Origin: Castellaniella daejeonensis
GTDB taxonomy: Bacteria > Pseudomonadota > Gammaproteobacteria > Burkholderiales > Burkholderiaceae_B
Direction: 5' to 3'
DNA length: 64,000 bases
Assembly: GCF_039523555.1 (NCBI RefSeq)
Contig: NZ_BAAAFN010000015.1
Coordinates: 124,001 to 188,000, forward strand
Under the pieces are notes generated by a model. That model was not told the DNA's origin, made no database searches, and worked only from the letters and a program-made list of their open reading frames with translations. The position numbers were made by a program, and so were the translations under genes. This document shows, piece after piece, positions 1 through 7,462 of this stretch (the stretch's first letter is position 1; each line of letters opens with the position of its first letter).

Positions 1-516
1 GGGGTCGAAGGCGATCGCCGGCAGGTCGGGCAGGCCGATCTTGAGGACGGCGAGGTCGCTTTCGGGGTCGGCGCCGATCAATTTCGCCGCCGCCTGGCGC
101 CCGTCGTGCAGACGCACTTCGATCGCGTCGGCGGCCTCGATCACGTGGTAGTTGGTCAGGATCGCGCCGTCGGCCCGCACGATCACGCCCGAGCCCAGGC
201 TGGTCGTCGCCTCGCGCCGGGTGAATCCGGGCAGGCCGCGCAGGAATTGCTCCAGCCTGGGGTCCGCCGGCAACGGCACCAGCGGCACGTCGACGTGCTT
301 GGTGGTGTAGATGTTGACCACGGATGGCGCGGCCCGCGCCACGGCTGCCGCGTAGCTGGACGGCGCGCCCGCGGCTGCCGGTGCCATGGGCACGGCCTTG
401 TGTTCAGACGCGCCGCCCGGCAGCCATTGGGGCCGCAGGGTCGCGACCAGGAACAGGATGCCCAGACAGACCGTCACCGTCTGGGCGAAAATCAGCCACA
501 ATCGCCGCATCAACAT
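1..516 (-). CDS. HtrA/DegS-type periplasmic serine protease, N-terminal part (cut by window edge)
   Basis: Translating the minus strand from the ATG at 516 gives 172 codons with no stop before the edge. An N-terminal membrane anchor (roughly residues 3-25) is followed by a trypsin-like domain. The catalytic His lies in TNYHVIEA and the catalytic Asp in SDLAVLK; the serine (GNSGG) and any PDZ domain would lie beyond base 1. The single anchor suggests a DegS/AlgW-like protease facing the periplasm, the class that cleaves anti-sigma factors in envelope stress, but a DegQ-like role cannot be excluded from half a protein. A second in-frame ATG at 510 is an alternative start. It is divergent from the Nif3-family gene. 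Confidence 0.85.
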   Translation of the reverse strand, partial: MLMRRLWLIFAQTVTVCLGILFLVATLRPQWLPGGASEHKAVPMAPAAAGAPSSYAAAVARAAPSVVNIYTTKHVDVPLVPLPADPRLEQFLRGLPGFTRREATTSLGSGVIVRADGAILTNYHVIEAADAIEVRLHDGRQAAAKLIGADPESDLAVLKIGLPDLPAIAFDP

Positions 517-585
517 GGAATCGCTCGACTCGTCTCGGGCTTGCCGTCCGTGGGACGGCGGAAAGACATGCTAAAGGACATCAAC

Positions 586-1365
586 ATGATCGCCAAAATA
601 TCACGTCAGGAACTGGCGGACTGGCTGAACGACGCGTTGCAGCCCGAACGCTTCCGTGATTATTGCCCGAACGGCCTGCAGGTTCAGGGCCGCGACGAAA
701 TCCGCCACATCGTCACCGGTGTCACGGCATCGCTGGCCCTGATCGAGGCTGCCGCCGCCCGGGGCGCCGATGCCGTCCTGGTGCACCACGGCTGGTTCTG
801 GAAGAACGAAGACCCCTGCATCCGCGGCACCAAGCATCGCCGGCTGGCGGCCCTGATGGCGCGGGACATCAACTTGTATGCCTACCACCTGCCGCTGGAC
901 GCCCACCCCGAATGGGGCAACAACGCCCAGCTGGCGCGCGTCATGGACTGGATTCCGGAAACCGACCCCGACGGCGCCCCGCGGCGCTGCGGACCCGACG
1001 GACTGGTCTGGCTGGGCGCGCCCGCCCGGGACCTGACCGTGGGCGCGCTGGCGGCCGATATCGCCCGCCGGCTGCGGCGTGAGCCGCTGGTGATCGGCGA
1101 TCCCGACCGTCCGGTGCGGCGGCTGGCCTGGTGCACCGGCGCCGCCCAGGGAATGATGGACGCCGCCCTGGCCGCCGGGGCCGATTGCTACGTCAGCGGA
1201 GAGATCTCGGAACCCACCGTGCACCTGGCGCGCGAAACGGGCGCGGCCTATATCGCCGCGGGCCATCATGCGACGGAGCGCTACGGGATCCAGGCCCTGG
1301 GCGCAGCCATCGAGGCCCGCTTCGGCGTGCCCTGCGAGTTCGTCGACATCGACAACCCGGTGTAG
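586..1365 (+). CDS. Nif3-like dinuclear metal-centre protein (YbgI family)
   Basis: A 259-residue protein of the Nif3/YbgI family, whose members form hexameric rings with a two-metal site; the cellular substrate is unsettled, although some databases call them GTP cyclohydrolase 1 type 2. Family motifs are present in order: VHHGWFW, a PLDAHPEWGNN stretch and GHHATERYG near the C-terminus, which together supply the metal ligands. The start at 586 is chosen because AAAGGA (573-578) sits 7 bases upstream; the open frame extends back to 106 but the extra residues are low-complexity and overlap the divergent protease. The next gene, mscL, converges with only 8 bases between. Confidence 0.9.
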   Translation: MIAKISRQELADWLNDALQPERFRDYCPNGLQVQGRDEIRHIVTGVTASLALIEAAAARGADAVLVHHGWFWKNEDPCIRGTKHRRLAALMARDINLYAYHLPLDAHPEWGNNAQLARVMDWIPETDPDGAPRRCGPDGLVWLGAPARDLTVGALAADIARRLRREPLVIGDPDRPVRRLAWCTGAAQGMMDAALAAGADCYVSGEISEPTVHLARETGAAYIAAGHHATERYGIQALGAAIEARFGVPCEFVDIDNPV

Positions 1366-1373
1366 GGCGCGGC

Positions 1374-1838
1374 CTACTTCCCCGGGTTGCCGGCCTGCAG
1401 GGCGTCGCGGATCTCGCGCAGCAGCTGGATGTCTTCGGGAGGCGCGGCGGGAGCGGGAGCCGGCTCGGCCTCGAAGCGGCGCCGGGCGTTGTTCACCAGC
1501 TTCACCATCACGAAGACCACCAGGGCGAGCAGCAGGAAATTGACGAAGATGGTCAGGAAATGGCCCCAGGCGAACACGACCGCGCCCGCCTTGGTGAGCT
1601 CGGCCATCGTCATGGCGCCGGCATAGCCTTCGGGCAGGCGCAGCACCAGGAACAGGTTGTCGAAGTTGACGTTGCCGCCGACGATGAAGTTGATCAGCGG
1701 CATGAAGAGGTCGTTGACGACCGAATCGATGATCTTGCCGAAGGCACCGCCGATGATGACCCCGATCGCCAGGTCCATCATGTTGCCCTTGATGGCAAAT
1801 TCTTGGAATTCTTTGATGAAACCCCGGGCTGTGCTCAT
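1374..1838 (-). CDS. mscL: Large-conductance mechanosensitive channel MscL
   Basis: 154 residues, slightly longer than the 136-residue E. coli protein. The first transmembrane helix carries the conserved pore-lining sequence (MMDLAIGVIIGGAFGKII) and the second lies around residues 85-108. The protein forms a homopentameric inner-membrane pore that releases small solutes on hypo-osmotic shock. The charged C-terminal helix is present and is preceded by an Ala/Pro-rich linker. It is transcribed away from petA and faces the Nif3-family gene. Confidence 0.96.
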   Translation of the reverse strand: MSTARGFIKEFQEFAIKGNMMDLAIGVIIGGAFGKIIDSVVNDLFMPLINFIVGGNVNFDNLFLVLRLPEGYAGAMTMAELTKAGAVVFAWGHFLTIFVNFLLLALVVFVMVKLVNNARRRFEAEPAPAPAAPPEDIQLLREIRDALQAGNPGK

Positions 1839-1857
1839 TTCGGTCTTCCTCCATCCA

Positions 1858-1885
1858 TTTACCCCACTGGGCGTAACGCTATAAT
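1858..1885 (+). promoter_or_regulatory. Putative sigma-70 promoter of the petABC operon
   Basis: A perfect TATAAT lies at 1880-1885, with TTTACC (four of six matches to TTGACA) at 1858-1863 and a 16-base spacer. Transcription would start near 1892 and leave a leader of about 98 nt before petA. It lies in the short divergent region between mscL and petA. Confidence 0.5.
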
Positions 1886-1989
1886 ACGCGGTTGAAGAAC
1901 CTTGTGGGGCGACCTTTTCCAGCCTCCACGCACAGGCAGATCATATTCAAAAAACGCTCCGCCCCCGGGCGGCAACCAGGGATAACAGA

Positions 1990-2634
1990 ATGAGTCAGCA
2001 TCCGACACAGTCCGACGAGCAGGGCGCAGTCGACCCGAACCTGCCACCCGATCCTTCGCGCCGCTTCTGGGTTGCATCGGCCTGTACGCTTGGCGGAGTC
2101 GCGGGCGTCGCCACGGCCGTTCCCTTCGTGGGCTCGTTCGCCCCCTCCGAAAAGGCCAAGGCCGCCGGTGCGCCGGTCGAGGCCGACATCTCCGGCCTTG
2201 CCGAAGGCCAGATGATGACCGTCGAATGGCGCGGCAAGCCGGTCTGGATCGTGCGCCGCACGAAGGCCGAGGTCGATGCGCTGTCCAAGCACGACGCCGA
2301 ACTCGCCGATCCCAATTCCGACCGTCCCGGCTTCACGCCGGAATGGGCAAAGAACGAATACCGCTCGCGCAAGCCGGAATACTTCGTCTGCATCGGCATC
2401 TGCACCCACCTGGGCTGCTCGCCGACCGCCCACTTCCAGACCGGTGCCCAGCCCGGCCTGCCCAGCGACTGGCCCGGTGGCTGGCTCTGCCCCTGCCACG
2501 GCTCCACGTTCGACCTGGCCGGCCGGGTGTTCGCCAACAAGCCCGCCCCAGACAATCTCGAAATTCCGCCCTACGTCTTCTCCGCCGACGGCACCCGCAT
2601 CACGATCGGTGTCGACGAAGACAACAAGGCCTGA
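1990..2634 (+). CDS. petA: Ubiquinol-cytochrome c reductase, Rieske iron-sulfur subunit
   Basis: 214 residues. The N-terminus carries a twin-arginine-like signal (SRRFWVA) and one transmembrane segment, as expected for a Rieske protein exported folded by Tat. The [2Fe-2S] ligands are in CTHLGC and CPCHGS, with the cluster-stabilising disulfide cysteines included. The protein passes electrons from ubiquinol at the Qo site of cytochrome b to cytochrome c1. It is the first gene of petABC, with 47 bases before petB. Confidence 0.97.
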   Translation: MSQHPTQSDEQGAVDPNLPPDPSRRFWVASACTLGGVAGVATAVPFVGSFAPSEKAKAAGAPVEADISGLAEGQMMTVEWRGKPVWIVRRTKAEVDALSKHDAELADPNSDRPGFTPEWAKNEYRSRKPEYFVCIGICTHLGCSPTAHFQTGAQPGLPSDWPGGWLCPCHGSTFDLAGRVFANKPAPDNLEIPPYVFSADGTRITIGVDEDNKA

Positions 2635-2681
2635 TGGACGCTTCCGTCCATCTTTTGCGATATTGAATCTAGGAGCCTTTC

Positions 2682-4067
2682 ATGGCCGATAAAAACGTCG
2701 AGACGACCGGGTTGCTGGGCTGGGTGGACCACCGCTTCCCGCTGACCAAAATGTTCAAGGAGCACATGTCCGAGTACTATGCTCCGAAGAACTTCAACTT
2801 CTGGTATTTCTTCGGCTCGCTGGCGCTGCTGGTGCTGGTGATCCAGGTCGTCACCGGGATCTTCCTGGTGATGAACTACAAGCCCGATGCGCGCTTTGCC
2901 TTCGAATCCGTCGAATACATCATGCGCGAAGTGCCTGGCGGCTGGTTCATCCGCTACATGCACTCGACCGGCGCTTCGATGTTCTTCGTCGTGGTCTACC
3001 TGCACATGCTGCGCGGCCTGTTCTACGGCTCCTACCGCAAGCCGCGCGAACTGGTCTGGATCTTCGGCGTCGGCATCTTCCTGTGCCTGATGGGCGAGGC
3101 CTTCTTCGGCTACCTGCTGCCCTGGGGCCAGATGTCCTACTGGGGCGCCCAGGTGATCGTCAACCTGTTCTCGGCCATCCCCTTCATCGGTCCCGAGCTG
3201 TCCCTGTGGATCCGTGGCGACTACGTCGTGTCCGATGCCACGTTGAACCGCTTCTTCGCCTTCCACGTGATCGCCATCCCCCTGGTGCTGATCGGCCTGG
3301 TCGTGGCGCACATCATCGCCCTGCACGAAGTGGGTTCCAACAACCCCGACGGCGTCGAGATCAAGCAAGGCCCGAAGGACAAATACGGCCGCCCCGTGGA
3401 CGGCATCCCGTTCCATCCCTACTACTCGGTGCACGACGTGGTCGGCGTGGCCGGCTTCCTGATCGTGTTCGCCGCGATCATCTTCTTCGGCCCCGAAATG
3501 GGCGGCTACTTCCTGGAATACAACAACTTCCTCCCGGCCGATCCGCTGAAGACCCCGCCGCACATCGCCCCGGTCTGGTATTTCACGCCGTTCTACACCA
3601 TGCTGCGCGCCACCACCAGCGACTTCACCTGGGTCATGGCCGCCGGCGCCCTGCTGGCCGCCGTGCTGCTGTTCGCCAAGGGCCGGCTCTCGGGCATCTG
3701 GCGCCTGGCCGTGCCCGGCATCCTGGTCCTGGTCGCCATCCTCATGAAAGTCCTGGACGCCAAGTTCTGGGGCGTGGTGTCCATGGGCGGCGCCGTCGTC
3801 ATCCTGTTCTTCCTGCCGTGGCTCGACCATTCGCCGGTCAAGTCCATCCGCTACCGTCCCAACTGGCACAAGGTCCTGTACGCGATCTTCATCATCGACT
3901 TCCTGATCCTGGGCTGGCTGGGCACGCAGCCGGTCTCGCCGGCCTACACCGTTCTCGGGCAGATCGGCACGGTCATCTACCTGGCGTTCTTCCTGGCGAT
4001 GCCCGTCTGGAGCCGCCTGGGCACCTTCAAGCCGGTTCCCGAACGCGTCACCTTCCGGGCCCACTGA
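2682..4067 (+). CDS. petB: Ubiquinol-cytochrome c reductase, cytochrome b subunit
   Basis: 461 residues, a full-length fused cytochrome b (not split into b6/subunit IV) with about nine hydrophobic helices. Haem-ligand histidines are visible in the second helix (YMHSTGASMFF...YLHMLRG) and the fourth (AFHVIAIP...AHIIALHEVG). It holds the Qo and Qi quinone sites of the bc1 complex and two b haems in the inner membrane. It lies between petA and petC and is presumably cotranscribed with them. Confidence 0.97.
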   Translation: MADKNVETTGLLGWVDHRFPLTKMFKEHMSEYYAPKNFNFWYFFGSLALLVLVIQVVTGIFLVMNYKPDARFAFESVEYIMREVPGGWFIRYMHSTGASMFFVVVYLHMLRGLFYGSYRKPRELVWIFGVGIFLCLMGEAFFGYLLPWGQMSYWGAQVIVNLFSAIPFIGPELSLWIRGDYVVSDATLNRFFAFHVIAIPLVLIGLVVAHIIALHEVGSNNPDGVEIKQGPKDKYGRPVDGIPFHPYYSVHDVVGVAGFLIVFAAIIFFGPEMGGYFLEYNNFLPADPLKTPPHIAPVWYFTPFYTMLRATTSDFTWVMAAGALLAAVLLFAKGRLSGIWRLAVPGILVLVAILMKVLDAKFWGVVSMGGAVVILFFLPWLDHSPVKSIRYRPNWHKVLYAIFIIDFLILGWLGTQPVSPAYTVLGQIGTVIYLAFFLAMPVWSRLGTFKPVPERVTFRAH

Positions 4068-4098
4068 AGGCCGAACCACTGACTGTCACGGAAAGATC

Positions 4099-4947
4099 AT
4101 GCTGAAAAAACTGCTCGGTGCCCTGGCCCTGTCCCTGACCTGCACGCTGGCCCTCGCTGCCGAAGGCGGCGCGCACCTGGACCGCGCCCCCGATCGCATC
4201 ACCGACCTTGCGGCCCTGCAAAACGGCGCCAAACTGTTCGTCAACTACTGTCTGAACTGCCACAGCGCCAATTCCATGCGCTACAACAAGCTCACGGACC
4301 TGGGCCTGTCGGAAGACGAGATCAAGAAGAACCTGCTCTTCACCCGCGAGAAGATCGGCGACCTGATGACGATCTCCATGACCCCCGAGGACGCGAAGAA
4401 GTGGTTCGGCGCCGCGCCCCCGGACCTGTCCGTGATCGCCCGCGCCAAGAGCACCAACTTCGGTCCGTCCGGCGTGGACTACATCTACACGTACCTGCGC
4501 ACCTTCTACCGCGATTCTTCCAAGAAGACCGGCTGGAACAACGTCGTCTTCCCCAGCGTGGGCATGCCCAACGTGCTCTGGCAACTCGAAGGCCCGCGCA
4601 GCTTCACGGACATCGACGTCCACCAGGTGGCCGACGCCCAGGGCAACGAGCACTGGGAACGCACCACCACGGTCTATGACGCCGATGGCTTCCAGACCAT
4701 CAAATCCGAGCCCCTGAAGGACTACACCGGCGAAGCCACCCGCGTGACGCGCTTCGAGTCCGCCGATGCCAAGACCTTCAGCAAGTTCGAAAGCGATGTC
4801 GCCGACCTCAGCAACTTCCTGGGCTGGATGGCGGAACCCGGCCAGCTGGAGCGCAAGCAGATCGGCGTCTGGGTCATGCTGTTCCTGTTCCTCTTCCTGT
4901 TTGTCGCCATCCGCATGAATGCGGCATACTGGAAGCACGTCCGCTAA
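4099..4947 (+). CDS. petC: Cytochrome c1
   Basis: 282 residues with a cleavable signal peptide ending near LALAAEG, a CLNCH haem-binding motif and a C-terminal anchor helix followed by a positively charged tail (YWKHVR). Cytochrome c1 takes electrons from the Rieske protein and hands them to soluble cytochrome c in the periplasm. Haem attachment would use the ResB/CcsB machinery encoded at 14478-17880. It ends the petABC cluster, 134 bases before sspA. Confidence 0.97.
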   Translation: MLKKLLGALALSLTCTLALAAEGGAHLDRAPDRITDLAALQNGAKLFVNYCLNCHSANSMRYNKLTDLGLSEDEIKKNLLFTREKIGDLMTISMTPEDAKKWFGAAPPDLSVIARAKSTNFGPSGVDYIYTYLRTFYRDSSKKTGWNNVVFPSVGMPNVLWQLEGPRSFTDIDVHQVADAQGNEHWERTTTVYDADGFQTIKSEPLKDYTGEATRVTRFESADAKTFSKFESDVADLSNFLGWMAEPGQLERKQIGVWVMLFLFLFLFVAIRMNAAYWKHVR

Positions 4948-5002
4948 GTTCGGGCGCGCCCCCGGGGGCGCATGACCCTCCGGCCGCGCGGGCCGGAATG
5001 CC

Positions 5003-5034
5003 AGCCAGGCGTTGCCACGCCTGGCTTGCGTTTT
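5003..5034 (+). terminator. Hairpin between petC and sspA
   Basis: A perfect 10-bp stem (AGCCAGGCGT at 5003-5012 and its complement at 5017-5026) with a 4-base loop is followed by a short T run (5031-5034). Two more GC-rich palindromes lie just upstream, including a 16-base perfect one at 4956-4971. This could end petABC transcripts or act as a partial attenuator before sspA. Confidence 0.5.
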
Positions 5035-5081
5035 CAGGACCGCGCGCGTTCTTCGTCTTTTTTTGCATTGGAACCCACGAC

Positions 5082-5690
5082 ATGATGGTGCTCTATTCCG
5101 GGACGACCTGCCCCTTTTCGCAACGCTGCCGCTTCGTGCTGTTCGAAAAGGGCATGGATTTCGAGATCCGCGACATCGACCTGTACAACAAGCCGGAAGA
5201 CATTGCGGTGATGAATCCCTACGGCCAGGTGCCCATCCTGGTCGAACGCGACCTGGTCCTGTACGAGTCGAACATCATCAACGAATACATCGACGAGCGC
5301 TTCCCGCATCCGCAGCTGATGCCGGCCGATCCGATCATGCGGGCGCGCACCCGGCTGTTCCTCTACAACTTCGAGAAGGAACTGTTCGTCCACGTGTCCA
5401 CGCTCGAAAACCGCGGCATCACCGACGAAAAGGTCCGCGAAGCGGCCCGCGCCAACATCCGCGACCGCCTGGCCCAGCTTGCGCCGCTGCTGGTGAAGAA
5501 CAAATACATGCTGGGCGAGGAATTCTCCATGCTGGACGTCGCCGTGGCGCCCCTGCTGTGGCGCCTGGGCCATTACGGCATCGAGCTGCCCAAGAGCGCC
5601 GCACCGATCCAGAAGTACGCCGAGCGCCTGTTCTCGCGCCCCGCCTACATCGAGGCTCTCACCCCGTCCGAAAAGGTCATGCGTCGCTGA
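5082..5690 (+). CDS. sspA: Stringent starvation protein A (glutathione S-transferase fold)
   Basis: 202 residues beginning MMVLYSGTTCPFSQRC. The fold is that of a glutathione S-transferase with a thioredoxin-like N-terminal domain and a helical C-terminal domain. SspA is an RNA-polymerase-associated regulator of starvation and acid stress, known from E. coli and several pathogens. The length matches the family, and the ATG at 5082 gives the family N-terminus; the frame is open further upstream. It is followed 3 bases later by sspB, the classic pair. Confidence 0.94.
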   Translation: MMVLYSGTTCPFSQRCRFVLFEKGMDFEIRDIDLYNKPEDIAVMNPYGQVPILVERDLVLYESNIINEYIDERFPHPQLMPADPIMRARTRLFLYNFEKELFVHVSTLENRGITDEKVREAARANIRDRLAQLAPLLVKNKYMLGEEFSMLDVAVAPLLWRLGHYGIELPKSAAPIQKYAERLFSRPAYIEALTPSEKVMRR

Positions 5691-5693
5691 AAC

Positions 5694-6128
5694 ATGCAGG
5701 AATCCTCGACCAAACCATACCTGATCCGCGCGTTGCACGAATGGTGCACCGACAACGGCTACACCCCCTACCTGGTGGTCACCGTCGACGAGAACACCGT
5801 GGTGCCCCGCGCCCATGTCCATGATGGCCAGATCACGCTGAACATCAGCCACCTGGCCACCAACCGCCTGACGCTGGGCAACGAGTACATCGAGTTCGAA
5901 TCCCGCTTCAACGGCGTGGTCGAGCATCTGTTCATCCCGGTGGGCGCAGTTTCGGCGGTGTATGCCCGCGAGACCGGCGCCGGCATGGGCTTCGAAGTCG
6001 TGGCTTCGCGCCCCTACCCGGGTGGCGACGATCCGGAAGGGCCGCCGACTTCAGGGCCGGATACCCCGACGCCACCGGGCGATGGTCCGGACGCTCCCAA
6101 GCCGTCCCACCTGAAAATCGTCAAGTAG
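5694..6128 (+). CDS. sspB: ClpXP protease specificity-enhancing factor SspB
   Basis: 144 residues. The folded N-terminal substrate-binding domain (residues 1-100) is followed by a flexible Pro/Gly/Asp-rich linker and a short C-terminal LKIVK tail. In the family this tail (the XB module) docks on ClpX, so SspB tethers ssrA-tagged proteins to ClpXP. It starts 3 bases after the sspA stop, so coupled translation is likely. Confidence 0.94.
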   Translation: MQESSTKPYLIRALHEWCTDNGYTPYLVVTVDENTVVPRAHVHDGQITLNISHLATNRLTLGNEYIEFESRFNGVVEHLFIPVGAVSAVYARETGAGMGFEVVASRPYPGGDDPEGPPTSGPDTPTPPGDGPDAPKPSHLKIVK

Positions 6129-6159
6129 GCACGCCCGTCCTGTAGAATGACGGGCCTTG

Positions 6160-6235
6160 GCCGGCTTAGCTCAGTTGGTAGAGCAGCTCACTTGTAATGA
6201 GAAGGTCGGGGGTTCGATTCCTCTAGCCGGCACCA
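6160..6235 (+). tRNA. tRNA-Thr (anticodon UGU)
   Basis: A 76-base cloverleaf. The acceptor arm GCCGGCT pairs with AGCCGGC before an encoded CCA at 6233-6235. The T loop is GTTCGATTC and the anticodon loop is CTTGTAA, with anticodon TGT at 6193-6195. The outermost anticodon-stem pair is G-A rather than a Watson-Crick pair. It lies 31 bases after sspB and just before a strong terminator. Confidence 0.97.
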
Positions 6236-6250
6236 CGATGATTCACACAT

Positions 6251-6287
6251 AAACGCCGCCTGTTTTCCAGGCGGCGTTTATGTTTTT
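6251..6287 (+). terminator. Rho-independent terminator after sspB/tRNA-Thr
   Basis: A perfect 12-bp stem (AAACGCCGCCTG, 6251-6262, paired with 6268-6279) with a 5-base loop is followed by ATGTTTTT. It ends the pet/ssp/tRNA transcription unit. Confidence 0.9.
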
Positions 6288-6418
6288 GTGCGCGGGGCTG
6301 CACCGCTTTCCCAGGGCGGATATCTGGAAATCCCGTATGGACGCGGATTGAACGTTGCTTAAACTTGATGTGCTCGCAACAAACGTTTCAATCCATCCAT
6401 CCATGTGGGAGAGATGAC

Positions 6419-7393
6419 ATGATCAAACTGAACGTCCTGGCGGCAGCCGCCCTGTCCGCCGGCCTCGCCCTTGGTTCCCCGCCCGCATCATCGGCCCAGA
6501 CCCAGTTCATCACGATCGGCACCGGCGGCGTGACCGGGGTCTATTACGCCGTCGGCGGGGCCGTTTGCCGCCTGATGAACAAGGACCGTGCCCAGACCGG
6601 CATTCGCTGCTCGGTGGAAAGCACGGGAGGATCCGTCTACAACGTCAATACCATCCGGGCCGGCGAACTGGACATTGGCGTGGTGCAGTCCGATGTCCAG
6701 TACAACGCTACCCGGGGCGAAAACCAGTTCAAGGACAAGGGCGCGATGGCGGGGCTGCGCGCAATCTTCTCCATCCACCCCGAGCCTCTCATGGTGGCTG
6801 CCCGCAAGGAATCGGGGGTCAAGCAATTCCAGGATTTCAAGGGCAAGCGTTTCAACATCGGCAATCCGGGATCGGGCCAGCGCGCCACGGTCGAACAGCT
6901 GCTGCCGGCGCTGGGCATGCAGAAGTCGGACTTTGCCCTGGCTTCCGAACTGAAGGCGGATGAACACGGCGCGGCTTTGTGCGACAACAAGATCGACGGT
7001 TTTGCCTATGTCGTGGGCAACCCGTCGGCCAACCTGCAGGATGTCACCACCACCTGCGCCGCGCAGCTGGTCAATGTCACGGGGCCGGCCATCGACAAGC
7101 TGGTTGCCGAGCATCCCTACTATGCCAGCGCGACCATCCCCGGCGGTACCTATGCCAACAATCCGGATGACGTCACGACCTATGGCGTAGTGGCCACGCT
7201 GGTGACATCGGACAAGGCCTCGCCCGATGTCGTCTATCAGTTGGTCAAGGCTGTCTTCGATCATTTCGACGAATTCAGGAAGCTGCATCCGGCGTTCGCC
7301 AATCTCGACCCCGCGCACATGATCAAGGACGGCCTGACCGCTCCTCTGCATGAAGGCGCCATCAGGTACTACAAGGAAAAGGGCTGGATGTAA
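6419..7393 (+). CDS. TAXI-family TRAP transporter solute-binding protein
   Basis: 324 residues. A signal peptide ending near SSAQT is followed by the TAXI-family opening TIGTGGVTGVYYAVGGAVCRL. Proteins of this family capture organic acids or amino acids in the periplasm and deliver them to a fused TRAP permease; the substrate cannot be read from the sequence. The start at 6419 places a purine-rich GGGAGAG about 6 bases upstream and gives a normal signal peptide. It is followed by the permease gene after a stable hairpin. Confidence 0.92.
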   Translation: MIKLNVLAAAALSAGLALGSPPASSAQTQFITIGTGGVTGVYYAVGGAVCRLMNKDRAQTGIRCSVESTGGSVYNVNTIRAGELDIGVVQSDVQYNATRGENQFKDKGAMAGLRAIFSIHPEPLMVAARKESGVKQFQDFKGKRFNIGNPGSGQRATVEQLLPALGMQKSDFALASELKADEHGAALCDNKIDGFAYVVGNPSANLQDVTTTCAAQLVNVTGPAIDKLVAEHPYYASATIPGGTYANNPDDVTTYGVVATLVTSDKASPDVVYQLVKAVFDHFDEFRKLHPAFANLDPAHMIKDGLTAPLHEGAIRYYKEKGWM

Positions 7394-7414
7394 GCCCGTA
7401 TCGTATGTAGCCCC

Positions 7415-7444
7415 GGTGGCGGGATGCATGTGCATCCCGCCACC
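7415..7444 (+). promoter_or_regulatory. Intercistronic hairpin in the TAXI-TRAP operon
   Basis: GGTGGCGGGATGCA (7415-7428) is exactly complementary to 7431-7444, giving a 13-14 bp stem with a tiny loop. There is no T run, so it is not a classic terminator. It ends 6 bases before the AGGAG ribosome site of the permease gene. It may protect the 3' end of the binding-protein message or reduce permease translation. Confidence 0.7.
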
Positions 7445-7462
7445 CGCCCCAGGAGAAGACGC

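Noticed and set aside
106..585. N-terminal extension of the Nif3-family gene by 160 residues
   Set aside because: The extra residues are low-complexity, overlap the divergent protease gene antisense, and a good ribosome site precedes the ATG at 586.
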